This document shows positions 1 through 5,366 of a DNA stretch of 5,366 nucleotides, one piece after another. The first letter of the stretch is position 1. Each line of letters begins with the position of its first letter. This stretch comes from Flavobacteriales bacterium UBA5869 (GTDB taxonomy: Bacteria; Bacteroidota; Bacteroidia; Flavobacteriales_D; Crocinitomicaceae). Position numbers and translations under genes: made by a program. The notes under the pieces are model-generated. The model saw nothing but the letters and a program-made list of their open reading frames with translations, had not been told where the DNA came from and searched no databases. The DNA lies in the NCBI GenBank assembly GCA_002432565.1, contig DJFP01000287.1, forward strand, positions 8,581 through 13,946, given 5' to 3'.

Positions 1-822
1 CATCGGAACGATTCCGTTGGATGTACCGTTTGTCCCTTTGATGTATGATCCTGTAGCACGAATATCGTGGATAGCCAATCCGATACCACCAGCCGATTGT
101 GAAATCTGAGCGCAAGATTTCAACGTCTCGTAAATACCTTCGATACTGTCTTCTTTCATTGTTAATAAGAAACAAGAAGACATTTGAGGTTTTGGTGTAC
201 CTGCATTAAACAAGGTTGGTGTAGCATGTGTAAACCATCCTTCAGACATCAGGTTGTACGTCTTGATTGCCTGTTGAAGGTCGTTTTTGTGAATCCCGAC
301 AGCAACACGCATCAACATTTGTTGTGGTCTTTCTGCGATCTCACCGTTTGTTCTCAACAAGTAGCTTCTTGTTAAGGTTTTGAATCCGAAGTAATCGTAA
401 CGGAAATCACGGTCGTAAATGATGCTTGAATCCAGCAATTCTCTGTTGTTCGAGATCACTTCATACACATCATCGGCAATCAGGGAAGCACGTTGTCCTG
501 TCTTCGGATCGATGTATTTGTATAGATCTTCCATCACATCGGAGAACGATTTTTTCGTTTCCTTGTGTAAATTGGACACCGCGATTCTGGATGCCAACAA
601 AGCATAATCCGGGTGGTCAATGGTCTTAGCAGCTGCAACCTCAGCGGCCAAATTATCTAAAACTGTTGTTGTCACTCCATCGTAGATTCCTTCGATGACC
701 TTCATGGCAACAGCCTCCGGTGAAACCAGCGGGTCCAGCCCGTAGCACATCTTGATGATGCGTGCAGTGATCTTGTCAAATTTCACCGCCTCTTTTCTTC
801 CGTCTCTTTTAATTACGTACAT
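1..822 (-). CDS. nrdA: Ribonucleoside-diphosphate reductase, class Ia alpha (large) subunit, 5' part only
   Basis: This is the catalytic subunit that reduces ribonucleoside diphosphates to deoxyribonucleotides for DNA synthesis in the cytoplasm. Only the first 274 codons are present; the reading frame is open to base 1, so the rest lies beyond the left edge. The protein starts [19 protein letters not shown], an N-terminal ATP-cone (about residues 1-92), with D56 matching mouse R1 D57, needed for dATP inhibition. The barrel region then starts, with [17 protein letters not shown] (197-213), SSCFLL with C217 (mouse C218, one of the redox-active pair), D225 (mouse D226, specificity site), SAGGIG and the [12 protein letters not shown] loop. 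The second redox cysteine, the thiyl cysteine and the C-terminal cysteines are outside the window. It lies 47 bp behind nrdB on the same strand, so co-transcription is likely. No Shine-Dalgarno is visible before the ATG, as is usual in Bacteroidota. The identification is very secure. Confidence 0.97.
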   Translation of the reverse strand, partial: MYVIKRDGRKEAVKFDKITARIIKMCYGLDPLVSPEAVAMKVIEGIYDGVTTTVLDNLAAEVAAAKTIDHPDYALLASRIAVSNLHKETKKSFSDVMEDLYKYIDPKTGQRASLIADDVYEVISNNRELLDSSIIYDRDFRYDYFGFKTLTRSYLLRTNGEIAERPQQMLMRVAVGIHKNDLQQAIKTYNLMSEGWFTHATPTLFNAGTPKPQMSSCFLLTMKEDSIEGIYETLKSCAQISQSAGGIGLAIHDIRATGSYIKGTNGTSNGIVPM

Positions 823-869
823 AGCGCTCTATTTGGGTTGTTGTTATTGGTAATGTATAATATAATCAA

Positions 870-1844
870 TTAAAATTCTTCGTCCAAACTAAATGTTTGG
901 TCTTCCTTGTTCGACATAACACCTGACTTTTGGTACTCAGCTACTCTTTTTTCGAAGAAGTTGGTTTTTCCCTGGATGGAGATCATATCCATGAAGTCGA
1001 ATGGGTTTGCCGTATTGAACACCTTTGGATTCCCAAGCTCTGTCAATAATCGGTCTGCAACGAATTCGATGTACTGTGCCATTAATTCTGCGTTCATACC
1101 TATTAACTTCACAGGCAGTGCATCCGTTACAAATTCTTTCTCGATCTCAACGGCATCCAAAATGATTTTCTGTACCTGATCTTTTGAAAGCTGGTTTACC
1201 AGGTGCTTGGTGTACAATAAACAAGCGAAATCACAGTGCAGACCTTCGTCGCGTGAGATCAACTCATTGGAGAACGATAATCCTGGCATCAAGCCGCGTT
1301 TTTTCAACCAGAAAATCGAACAGAATGAACCGGAGAAGAAGATTCCTTCCACAGCAGCGAATGCAACTAATCGCTCTGCAAAAGAACCGTTATCGATCCA
1401 GCGCAATGCCCAATCTGCCTTCTTACGAACACAATCGATCGTATCCAATGCATTGAATAAATGGTTCTTCTCTTTTTGATCTTTGATATAGGTATCAATT
1501 AACAGCGAGTATGTCTCTGAATGGATGTTCTCCATTGCTACCTGGAAACCGTAAAAGAACTTTGCCTCGGTATACTGCACTTCAGCCAAAAAGTGCTCTG
1601 CCAGGTTTTCGTTCACGATTCCGTCGGACGCTGCGAAAAATGCCAAAACATGTTTGATGAAATGACGCTCATCGTCATTCAGTTTAGTTTCCCAATCAAT
1701 TAAATCCGGCGATAAATCAATTTCTTCTGCAGTCCAAAAACTTGCCTCGGCCTTCTTGTAAAAAGACCAAATATCTTCATGCTGGATTGGAAACAATACG
1801 AATCTGTTTTTGTTTTCCGATAAGATTGGTTCTGCCTGTGCCAT
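870..1844 (-). CDS. nrdB: Ribonucleoside-diphosphate reductase, class Ia beta (small, radical-bearing) subunit
   Basis: This 324-residue ferritin-like protein houses the diiron centre and tyrosyl radical that start catalysis in NrdA. The expected metal ligands are all visible: D74 ([10 protein letters not shown]), E105 and H108 (AMENIHSE), E166 (AAVEGIFF), E200 and H203 (RDEGLHCDF). Y112, four residues after H108, is the radical tyrosine, which argues for a class Ia enzyme and against tyrosine-less class Ic. W37 (SFWTAEE) and Y304 (AEYQKSG) match the radical-transfer residues of mouse R2 (W103, Y370). The tail FSLDEEF matches the acidic, Phe-ended peptide by which R2 docks on R1. It lacks the long N-terminal extension of the mouse protein. 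The ATG at 1844 has no Shine-Dalgarno but sits behind an A-rich stretch, common in Bacteroidota. It is the first gene of a likely nrdB-nrdA operon. No truncation or missing residue is seen. Confidence 0.98.
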   Translation of the reverse strand: MAQAEPILSENKNRFVLFPIQHEDIWSFYKKAEASFWTAEEIDLSPDLIDWETKLNDDERHFIKHVLAFFAASDGIVNENLAEHFLAEVQYTEAKFFYGFQVAMENIHSETYSLLIDTYIKDQKEKNHLFNALDTIDCVRKKADWALRWIDNGSFAERLVAFAAVEGIFFSGSFCSIFWLKKRGLMPGLSFSNELISRDEGLHCDFACLLYTKHLVNQLSKDQVQKIILDAVEIEKEFVTDALPVKLIGMNAELMAQYIEFVADRLLTELGNPKVFNTANPFDFMDMISIQGKTNFFEKRVAEYQKSGVMSNKEDQTFSLDEEF

Positions 1845-2339
1845 TTTTTAATTTGTTTTTAAATCCTGACATTCATCGCCAGGGTTGTTTTTTAAAGTCA
1901 ATAAATCCTATGCCATGGTCAATTTCTTAACCATAGATTAAAGTGTGTTGGTATTCAAATTTAAGTTAGTTTCCCCTCCGATATTGTTGCGTGTGTTCAA
2001 CAAGTTTTGTGCTCAAAGGGGCTTACAAAAATTGTCAAAATTCTTTCCTTTCACAATTAAAGAAATCCACAATTGTTTGAGGTTTTCAACATCGCTACTT
2101 TGAAATCCTTTAACATGAACACTTAGCGAGTTTATCAACATTCCCTCTAAAGATATTCACAGTACAGAATATGCAATTCATCGAAGAATTAGCCAGTTTC
2201 ATCCAACTTCAAGTGTATGAAGACTTTCAGTCGACTTTCCTATAAAGTTAGGTGGATTTTGAGTTTCTTTTTTTATTATTTTTAAGAGGCTATTAACACC
2301 TTATTGTTGATAGTTGAGCAAAGCCAAATACACACTACT
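1845..2339. other. Divergent intergenic spacer between nrdB and comF, no gene recognised
   Basis: This AT-rich stretch of about 495 bp separates two divergently transcribed units and should carry the promoters of both. No tRNA, rRNA fragment, long repeat or convincing coding region is visible. The longest noteworthy plus-strand short frame with an ATG is 2171-2245 (24 codons), which has no recognised homology. Three loose DnaA-box-like 9-mers occur on the plus strand at 2063, 2132 and 2153. No exact TAnnTTTG box is visible on the plus strand, so the comF promoter is not assigned. A few short CACAATT/AATTGT words around 2031-2076 give only weak pairing. Confidence 0.6.
1956..1963 (-). promoter_or_regulatory. 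Candidate -7 element for the nrdBA operon
   Basis: Read on the minus strand this is TAAATTTG, an exact match to the Bacteroidota primary-sigma -7 consensus TAnnTTTG. It is the only exact match to that consensus on the minus strand in the spacer upstream of nrdB. It would place the transcript start near 1949 and give a 5' leader of roughly 105 nt. I see no TTTG -33 element at the expected 19-21 nt spacing, so the assignment rests on the -7 box alone. Confidence 0.35.
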
Positions 2340-3059
2340 ATGTCACTAAATTTTTCGTCGAATTTTAACAAATGGACCCGTGATCTGCTCCATGTGATCT
2401 ACCCTCAAAACTGTTTAATCTGCAAACACGAATTCAATCAATCCAAACTGGCAATCTGCCCGATTTGTGCGAGTGAATTAGCATACACTCATTTCGAAGA
2501 TTATATGGAAGCTACCAACCTCGATAAATTGTTTTGGGGAAGGGTGAACCTGGAAGGTACTTATGCCCTTCTGCGGTTTAAGCAACAAAGCTCTACCCAG
2601 CAGATCCTGCATGAGCTCAAGTACAAAGACAATCCCGAAATCGGGAAACACTTCGGGAAAGAGATCGGAACAAAACTAAAGAGTATTGCTAAATTCTCGG
2701 ATGTAGACGCGCTCATCCCTGTTCCGCTCCATCCGAAAAAAGAATTTATCCGCGGTTATAACCAGGCAGAAGTAATTTGTAAGGGCATTGCAGAAAGCAG
2801 CGGTACAAGGCTCCGGAAAGATCTGTTAAAACGGATCTCATTTACGGAAAGTCAAACCAGGAAAGGAAAATCTTCCCGTTGGGAGAATATGCAAAACCGT
2901 TTCAAGATACAGGGCACAACTAATACAGAATTAAAACACCTGCTGATTGTTGATGATGTGGTCACAACCGGTTCCACTTTGGAAACCTGTGTAAGAATCT
3001 TACAGGAAGAGTTCCCGAAGGCTAAGATCAGTATTGCGGTACTGGCGGTAGCGGAGTGA
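2340..3059 (+). CDS. comF: ComF family protein (zinc ribbon plus phosphoribosyltransferase fold)
   Basis: The 239-residue product has the layout of the ComF family, whose best-known members take part in handling incoming DNA during natural transformation; in Bacteroidota the actual role is generally untested. An N-terminal zinc ribbon has two CxxC pairs, C25/C28 (NCLICKHEF) and C40/C43 (CPICASEL). The phosphoribosyltransferase-like part contains ELKYKDNPEIGKHFGKE (92-108), the family signature PVPLHPKKEFIRGYNQAE (127-144), ESQTRKGKSSRWENMQNRF (170-188) and the PRPP-loop motif VDDVVTTGST (204-213), which keeps both aspartates and the TTGS turn. I chose the ATG at 2340. An upstream in-frame TTG at 2304 would add 12 residues of unconvincing sequence (MLIVEQSQIHTT). 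It is divergent from nrdBA, and its stop codon runs into an inverted repeat. The family assignment is secure; the function in competence is inference from family. Confidence 0.93.
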   Translation: MSLNFSSNFNKWTRDLLHVIYPQNCLICKHEFNQSKLAICPICASELAYTHFEDYMEATNLDKLFWGRVNLEGTYALLRFKQQSSTQQILHELKYKDNPEIGKHFGKEIGTKLKSIAKFSDVDALIPVPLHPKKEFIRGYNQAEVICKGIAESSGTRLRKDLLKRISFTESQTRKGKSSRWENMQNRFKIQGTTNTELKHLLIVDDVVTTGSTLETCVRILQEEFPKAKISIAVLAVAE

Positions 3060-3072
3060 CTTCGACTCCGCT
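3050..3072 (+). repeat. Short hairpin spanning the comF stop codon
   Basis: AGCGGAGT (3050-3057) and ACTCCGCT (3065-3072) are perfect 8-bp inverted arms around a 7-nt loop GACTTCG. The comF stop codon TGA (3057-3059) straddles the stem-loop junction. GCGGT (3045-3049) could add pairs with ACCGC (3078-3082) across a 5-nt bulge. This fold competes with the longer 17-bp hairpin described next, since both use 3059-3072. Confidence 0.5.
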
Positions 3073-3140
3073 CAGCCACCGCTGTAATATTTTTTGGTTC
3101 ATTCTAAAAAGCTAACTGAGCGGAGTCGAAGTTCTTTTTT
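3059..3140 (+). terminator. 17-bp perfect inverted repeat with T-tract, probable comF terminator or palindromic repeat
   Basis: The arm ACTTCGACTCCGCTCAG (3059-3075) is repeated exactly in inverted form at 3116-3132, with a 40-nt loop. The right arm is followed by TTCTTTTTT up to 3140, which resembles an intrinsic terminator on the plus strand. The left arm begins on the last base of the comF TGA. The loop is longer than usual for an intrinsic terminator. From memory, sequences close to TTCGACTCCGCTCAG recur between genes in Bacteroidota genomes, so this may be a copy of a dispersed palindromic element that acts as a terminator; that could not be tested here. Confidence 0.6.
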
Positions 3141-3172
3141 GAATTTTGAATTCATCATTTTGAATTAAATAT

Positions 3173-3180
3173 TAACTTTC
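3173..3180 (+). promoter_or_regulatory. Weak candidate -7 element for the DUF1295 gene
   Basis: TAACTTTC differs from TAnnTTTG only at the last base and ends 4 nt before the ATG at 3185, so transcription would start close to the start codon. A TTTG at 3145-3148 lies 24 nt upstream, wider than the usual -33/-7 spacing. The preceding terminator-like repeat makes a separate promoter here reasonable, but the motif itself is weak. Confidence 0.25.
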
Positions 3181-3184
3181 GCTC

Positions 3185-4126
3185 ATGTTAATTACTATAC
3201 TTATTCTCATACTGACCCTGGTTGTTGTACCGATCATGTCCTTCTATTTCGGTACTCCTTTGAACGTGCTTCAGGCAGAAGTGCTTACTGATATGAGTAT
3301 TGTTCTGGCAGTTGTAACCGGCGTTTGCTTTTTGCTCGGAGAAATTACGCGTAACAATTCTCAAATCGATAAGATTTGGAGTATTATTCCGATCTATTAC
3401 GTATGGCACGTGGCTTATGCCGGTGATTTCGCTCCGCGGCTGGTTTTAATGGCTGTTGTTGTAACAATCTGGGGAGTGCGCTTAACCTACAATTTTGCCA
3501 GAAGAGGTGCTTATCAGTGGAAATTCTGGACAGGAGAAGAAGATTACCGCTGGGAGGTCTTACGTCAAAGACCGGGTTTCAACAATCGTTTTGTGTGGAT
3601 GTTGTTTAACCTGTTCTTCATCTGTTCTTATCAAAACACCCTGATTTTCCTGTTTACGCTTCCTGTACTAACTGGTTTGGGAGATGCTGCTCCAACTACT
3701 ATCCAGCTTTGGGATTGGGTTATCGCTTTTGCTATCATTGCCGCAGTAATCATTGAGTTCATTGCAGACCAGCAGCAGTATAATTTTCAAACGGAAAAAC
3801 ACCGCCGCATTAAAGCCGGAGAAAGTCTCGGTCCTTATGCAAAGGGGTTTGTAGATACCGGTCTTTGGGCAATCGTACGTCATCCGAATTACGCCATGGA
3901 ACAAACTGTTTGGTTGTTATTCTACTTATTCAGCGTGGTTGCAACCGGGGAATGGATTAACTGGTCGATGGCAGGTTGTTTGCTCCTGGTTGTTCTGTTC
4001 AAAGGAAGTTCTGATTTTTCGGAAAGCCTTTCCGCGGAAAAATACCCCGATTATACGAATTACCAGCGAAAGATTCCGCGGTTTATTCCGTTTACCAAGT
4101 TCAGAAAGCAAAATAAGTTCAAATAA
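3185..4126 (+). CDS. DUF1295 / steroid 5-alpha-reductase-like integral membrane protein
   Basis: This 313-residue hydrophobic protein matches the DUF1295 family, related in fold to steroid 5-alpha-reductases and isoprenylcysteine methyltransferases; substrate and reaction are unknown for most bacterial members. About seven membrane segments are suggested: near 2-20, 37-52, 66-80, 85-101, 138-163, 176-194 and 240-272 (the last perhaps two). Family motifs in order are IDKIWS (61-66), WGVRLTYNFARRG (96-108), EEDYRW (118-123), EFIADQQQ (191-198), GLWAIVRHPNYAMEQ (226-240) and KYPDYTNYQRKIPRFIP (286-302). The conserved RHPNY and preceding E...DQQ residues are intact; in related families the RHPxY region lies at the cofactor/substrate site. 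The basic tail TKFRKQNKFK is probably cytosolic. The ATG at 3185 leads directly into the first hydrophobic helix. It lies 125 bp after comF, beyond a terminator-like repeat, so it is probably its own transcription unit. The role may be lipid or sterol-like reduction, by analogy only. Confidence 0.88.
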   Translation: MLITILILILTLVVVPIMSFYFGTPLNVLQAEVLTDMSIVLAVVTGVCFLLGEITRNNSQIDKIWSIIPIYYVWHVAYAGDFAPRLVLMAVVVTIWGVRLTYNFARRGAYQWKFWTGEEDYRWEVLRQRPGFNNRFVWMLFNLFFICSYQNTLIFLFTLPVLTGLGDAAPTTIQLWDWVIAFAIIAAVIIEFIADQQQYNFQTEKHRRIKAGESLGPYAKGFVDTGLWAIVRHPNYAMEQTVWLLFYLFSVVATGEWINWSMAGCLLLVVLFKGSSDFSESLSAEKYPDYTNYQRKIPRFIPFTKFRKQNKFK

Positions 4127-4127
4127 T

Positions 4128-4207
4128 GGTTCAAACGTTCCGAAGGTTCACAGGTTTAATTTCAAATTTTTGAACCCTTTTCTTTGAACCTTATGAACTC
4201 TTTGAAC
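4128..4207. repeat. Cluster of TTTGAAC / GTTCAAA words between two genes
   Basis: The spacer carries GTTCA at 4129-4133 and 4146-4150, and TGAAC at 4171-4175, 4185-4189, 4194-4198 and 4203-4207. Longer pairings are GGTTCAAA (4128-4135) with TTTGAACC at 4169-4176 or 4183-4190, and AAGGTTCA (4143-4150) with TGAACCTT (4185-4192). The words could fold into alternative stems or could be a degenerate short tandem repeat. There is no T-tract directly after a stem, so a terminator role for the preceding gene is possible but not shown. Confidence 0.55.
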
Positions 4208-4214
4208 ATCTTTG
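4183..4214 (+). promoter_or_regulatory. Candidate -33/-7 promoter for the FAD oxidoreductase gene
   Basis: TTTG (4183-4186) and CATCTTTG (4207-4214) are separated by 20 nt, fitting the Bacteroidota -33 TTTG and -7 TAnnTTTG layout with one mismatch in the -7 box (C for T at its first base). The -7 box ends only 4 nt before the ATG at 4219, so the transcript would be leaderless or have a very short leader. The -33 element lies inside the TTTGAAC repeat cluster. Confidence 0.45.
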
Positions 4215-4218
4215 TACT

Positions 4219-5262
4219 ATGAAAGTTTTGGTTGTAGGAAGTGGTGTTGCCGGAATTTGCCTGACTCATGAGTTGATTCAGGCCGGTTGTAATGTTCGGT
4301 TGATCGATAAGGGCGGGAATGCTTCTTCTGCTGTGGCAGCAGGAATTATCAATCCGCTTGTTTTCCGGCGGATGACCCTAAGCTGGCGCGTTTCCGAATT
4401 GATTCCTTTTGCCCGTAAAAAATATGCTGAGATGGAACAATTAACCGGGAATTCATTCTATCATCCGCTTGTGATCCGGCGTTTGTTTGCATCCGAACAG
4501 GAGCTCGGATTCTGGAAGACAAAGCAGGAACTTCCCGAATTTTCAGAGTATATGGAAACCCTGATCGAAGAAGACCTAAGCTTTCCATTGGAACAAAACA
4601 CCTTCGGAACAGGCCGTGTAAAACAAGCCGCTTATATTGACACTGACGTATTCATGCATGCGAACCACGCATATTTCCAATCAAAAGGAATTCTTTCCGA
4701 AGAAACCTTCGACCAAAGAGAACTGGATCCGAAGGAAGCCGTTTACAAAGGAGTTAGTTATGACTTCATCCTCTTTGCCGAAGGAAAAGATGGTAAGTCC
4801 AATCCACTTTTCTCTTACCTTCCGCTGCAGCAGACTAAGGGCGAAGTACTGACTTTAGCATCTGAAACTATGTACGCGGAGGAATCCCTGAACCGCAAGT
4901 GTTTTTTGCTCCCCCTGGGAGACGGGCGGTTCAAAGTCGGTTCAACATACGCATGGGATACGGACAATACAATCCCGACGGAAGAAGGAAAACAAACCAT
5001 CACTGAAAATCTGAAATCGATCACTTCGGAAACGTATACCATTACGGAACACAAAGCCGGGGTTCGTCCAACAGTTCCCGACCGCAGACCTCTAATAGGC
5101 AGGCATCCGGTATTTCCAAAAATGGTGATCGCAAATGGGTTGGGGACGAAGGGATACATGATTGCACCGCTTTTGATGCATGAATTGGTAGATCACTTAC
5201 TGAAAGGAACGGAATTAAACGCAGAATCGCACATCAGCAGATTCCCCCATGCCCCTTTATAG
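4219..5262 (+). CDS. FAD-dependent oxidoreductase, DAO (D-amino acid / glycine oxidase-like) family
   Basis: The 347-residue product is a cytosolic flavoprotein of the DAO fold. It opens with a Rossmann FAD-binding motif, VVGSGVAG (5-12, GxGxxG), and the acidic residue closing the second strand is D30 (VRLID), which should hold the FAD ribose. The segment SSAVAAGIINPL (36-47) corresponds to the second FAD contact region of the family. Further family features are QTKGEVL (205-211), KVGSTYAWD (239-247), AGVRPTVPDRRPLIG (280-294, the GxRP...D..P.IG motif seen in ThiO and the MnmC oxidase domain) and the C-terminal FAD loop GLGTKGYMIAP (307-317). The length is normal for a single-domain member. 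The substrate cannot be read from the sequence: an amino acid or N-methylated amine is typical of the family. No MnmC methyltransferase domain or thiamine genes are next to it, so neither thiO nor mnmC is assigned. It follows the DUF1295 gene after 92 bp and appears to have its own promoter. Confidence 0.9.
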   Translation: MKVLVVGSGVAGICLTHELIQAGCNVRLIDKGGNASSAVAAGIINPLVFRRMTLSWRVSELIPFARKKYAEMEQLTGNSFYHPLVIRRLFASEQELGFWKTKQELPEFSEYMETLIEEDLSFPLEQNTFGTGRVKQAAYIDTDVFMHANHAYFQSKGILSEETFDQRELDPKEAVYKGVSYDFILFAEGKDGKSNPLFSYLPLQQTKGEVLTLASETMYAEESLNRKCFLLPLGDGRFKVGSTYAWDTDNTIPTEEGKQTITENLKSITSETYTITEHKAGVRPTVPDRRPLIGRHPVFPKMVIANGLGTKGYMIAPLLMHELVDHLLKGTELNAESHISRFPHAPL

Positions 5263-5366
5263 ATATTTTACCCATTTCCTTTTTCCCTTTATACTGATTT
5301 CGCTTCCAGGATATCACGCAAATAGATTTGAATTCTTCGGTTTGATCCCACAATCCAGATTACATC
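5249..5366 (+). CDS. Possible start of a secreted-protein gene, cut by the right edge
   Basis: An ATG at 5249 opens a frame that stays free of stops to the end of the window (39 codons). It overlaps the last 14 bp of the upstream oxidoreductase gene in another frame. The N-terminus MPLYRYFTHFLFPFILISL followed by PGYHA resembles a signal peptide: a basic residue, a hydrophobic core, and a possible cleavage after YHA near residue 24. What follows (NRFEFFGLIPQSRLH) is not recognised. The hydrophobic stretch could simply reflect T-rich noncoding DNA. The competing reading is a minus-strand gene ending at 5289, with 25 codons visible. Too little is present to decide firmly. Confidence 0.35.
   Translation, partial: MPLYRYFTHFLFPFILISLPGYHANRFEFFGLIPQSRLH

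Noticed and set aside
1981..2010. Possible NrdR box or operator upstream of nrdB (GTTGCGTGTGTTCAAC and nearby ACAAG/TTTGTG words)
   Set aside because: It does not match the paired NrdR-box consensus, and only 4-bp arms are symmetric.
2171..2245. Short plus-strand frame MQFIEELASFIQLQVYEDFQ... of 24 codons in the nrdB-comF spacer
   Set aside because: It is short, has no recognised homology, and its only support is a plausible-looking composition; there is no promoter or clear start signal before it.
2304..2339. Upstream TTG start for comF adding 12 residues
   Set aside because: The added residues are not typical of ComF N-termini, and the ATG at 2340 places the zinc ribbon at the usual distance from the start.
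4020..4034. Palindrome CGGAAAG-C-CTTTCCG within the DUF1295 gene
   Set aside because: It is inside conserved coding sequence with a single-base loop and no T-tract; likely a chance result of codon choice.
4815..5159. Minus-strand 114-codon open frame within the FAD oxidoreductase gene
   Set aside because: It lies wholly inside a well-supported plus-strand gene with clear FAD motifs, and its translation shows no recognisable domain.
5289..5366. Minus-strand frame DVIWIVGSNRRIQIYLRDI... ending in TAA at 5289
   Set aside because: Only 25 codons are visible, with no recognised motif. The plus-strand frame with a signal-peptide-like start was slightly preferred, but this reading cannot be excluded.

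Overview
The window looks like ordinary chromosomal housekeeping DNA from a member of the Bacteroidota, most likely a flavobacterium-like organism. This rests on three things: start codons lacking Shine-Dalgarno sequences, TAnnTTTG-type -7 promoter elements, and protein sequences that read as typical of that phylum. The genus is not determined; a Fluviicola/Crocinitomicaceae-like origin is only an impression.

Left third, minus strand: a class Ia ribonucleotide reductase operon, nrdB (870-1844) followed after 47 bp by nrdA (starts at 822 and runs off the left edge; 274 codons present). Both subunits have the residues expected of an active, allosterically controlled enzyme and resemble the eukaryotic R1/R2 pair. 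Middle: a divergent spacer of about 495 bp (1845-2339) with no convincing gene; it should hold the nrdBA promoter and the start of the plus-strand transcription.

Right two thirds, plus strand: comF (2340-3059), a zinc-ribbon plus phosphoribosyltransferase protein; a 17-bp perfect inverted repeat that begins on the last base of the comF stop codon and ends in a T-run, probably a terminator or dispersed palindromic repeat; a multi-spanning DUF1295 / steroid 5-alpha-reductase-like membrane protein (3185-4126); a 92-bp spacer full of TTTGAAC/GTTCAAA words; and a DAO-family FAD-dependent oxidoreductase (4219-5262) with a promoter-like motif almost touching its ATG. A possible secreted-protein gene begins in a 14-bp overlap with that gene and leaves the window at the right edge.

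The plus-strand genes do not form an obvious pathway; the spacers and the terminator-like repeat suggest mostly separate transcription units. I found no mobile element, CRISPR array, RNA gene or defence/secretion system, and nothing here is convincing as an undescribed system. The points worth a second look are the noncoding ones: the inverted repeat sharing the comF stop codon, the TGAAC word cluster, and the near-leaderless promoter geometry.
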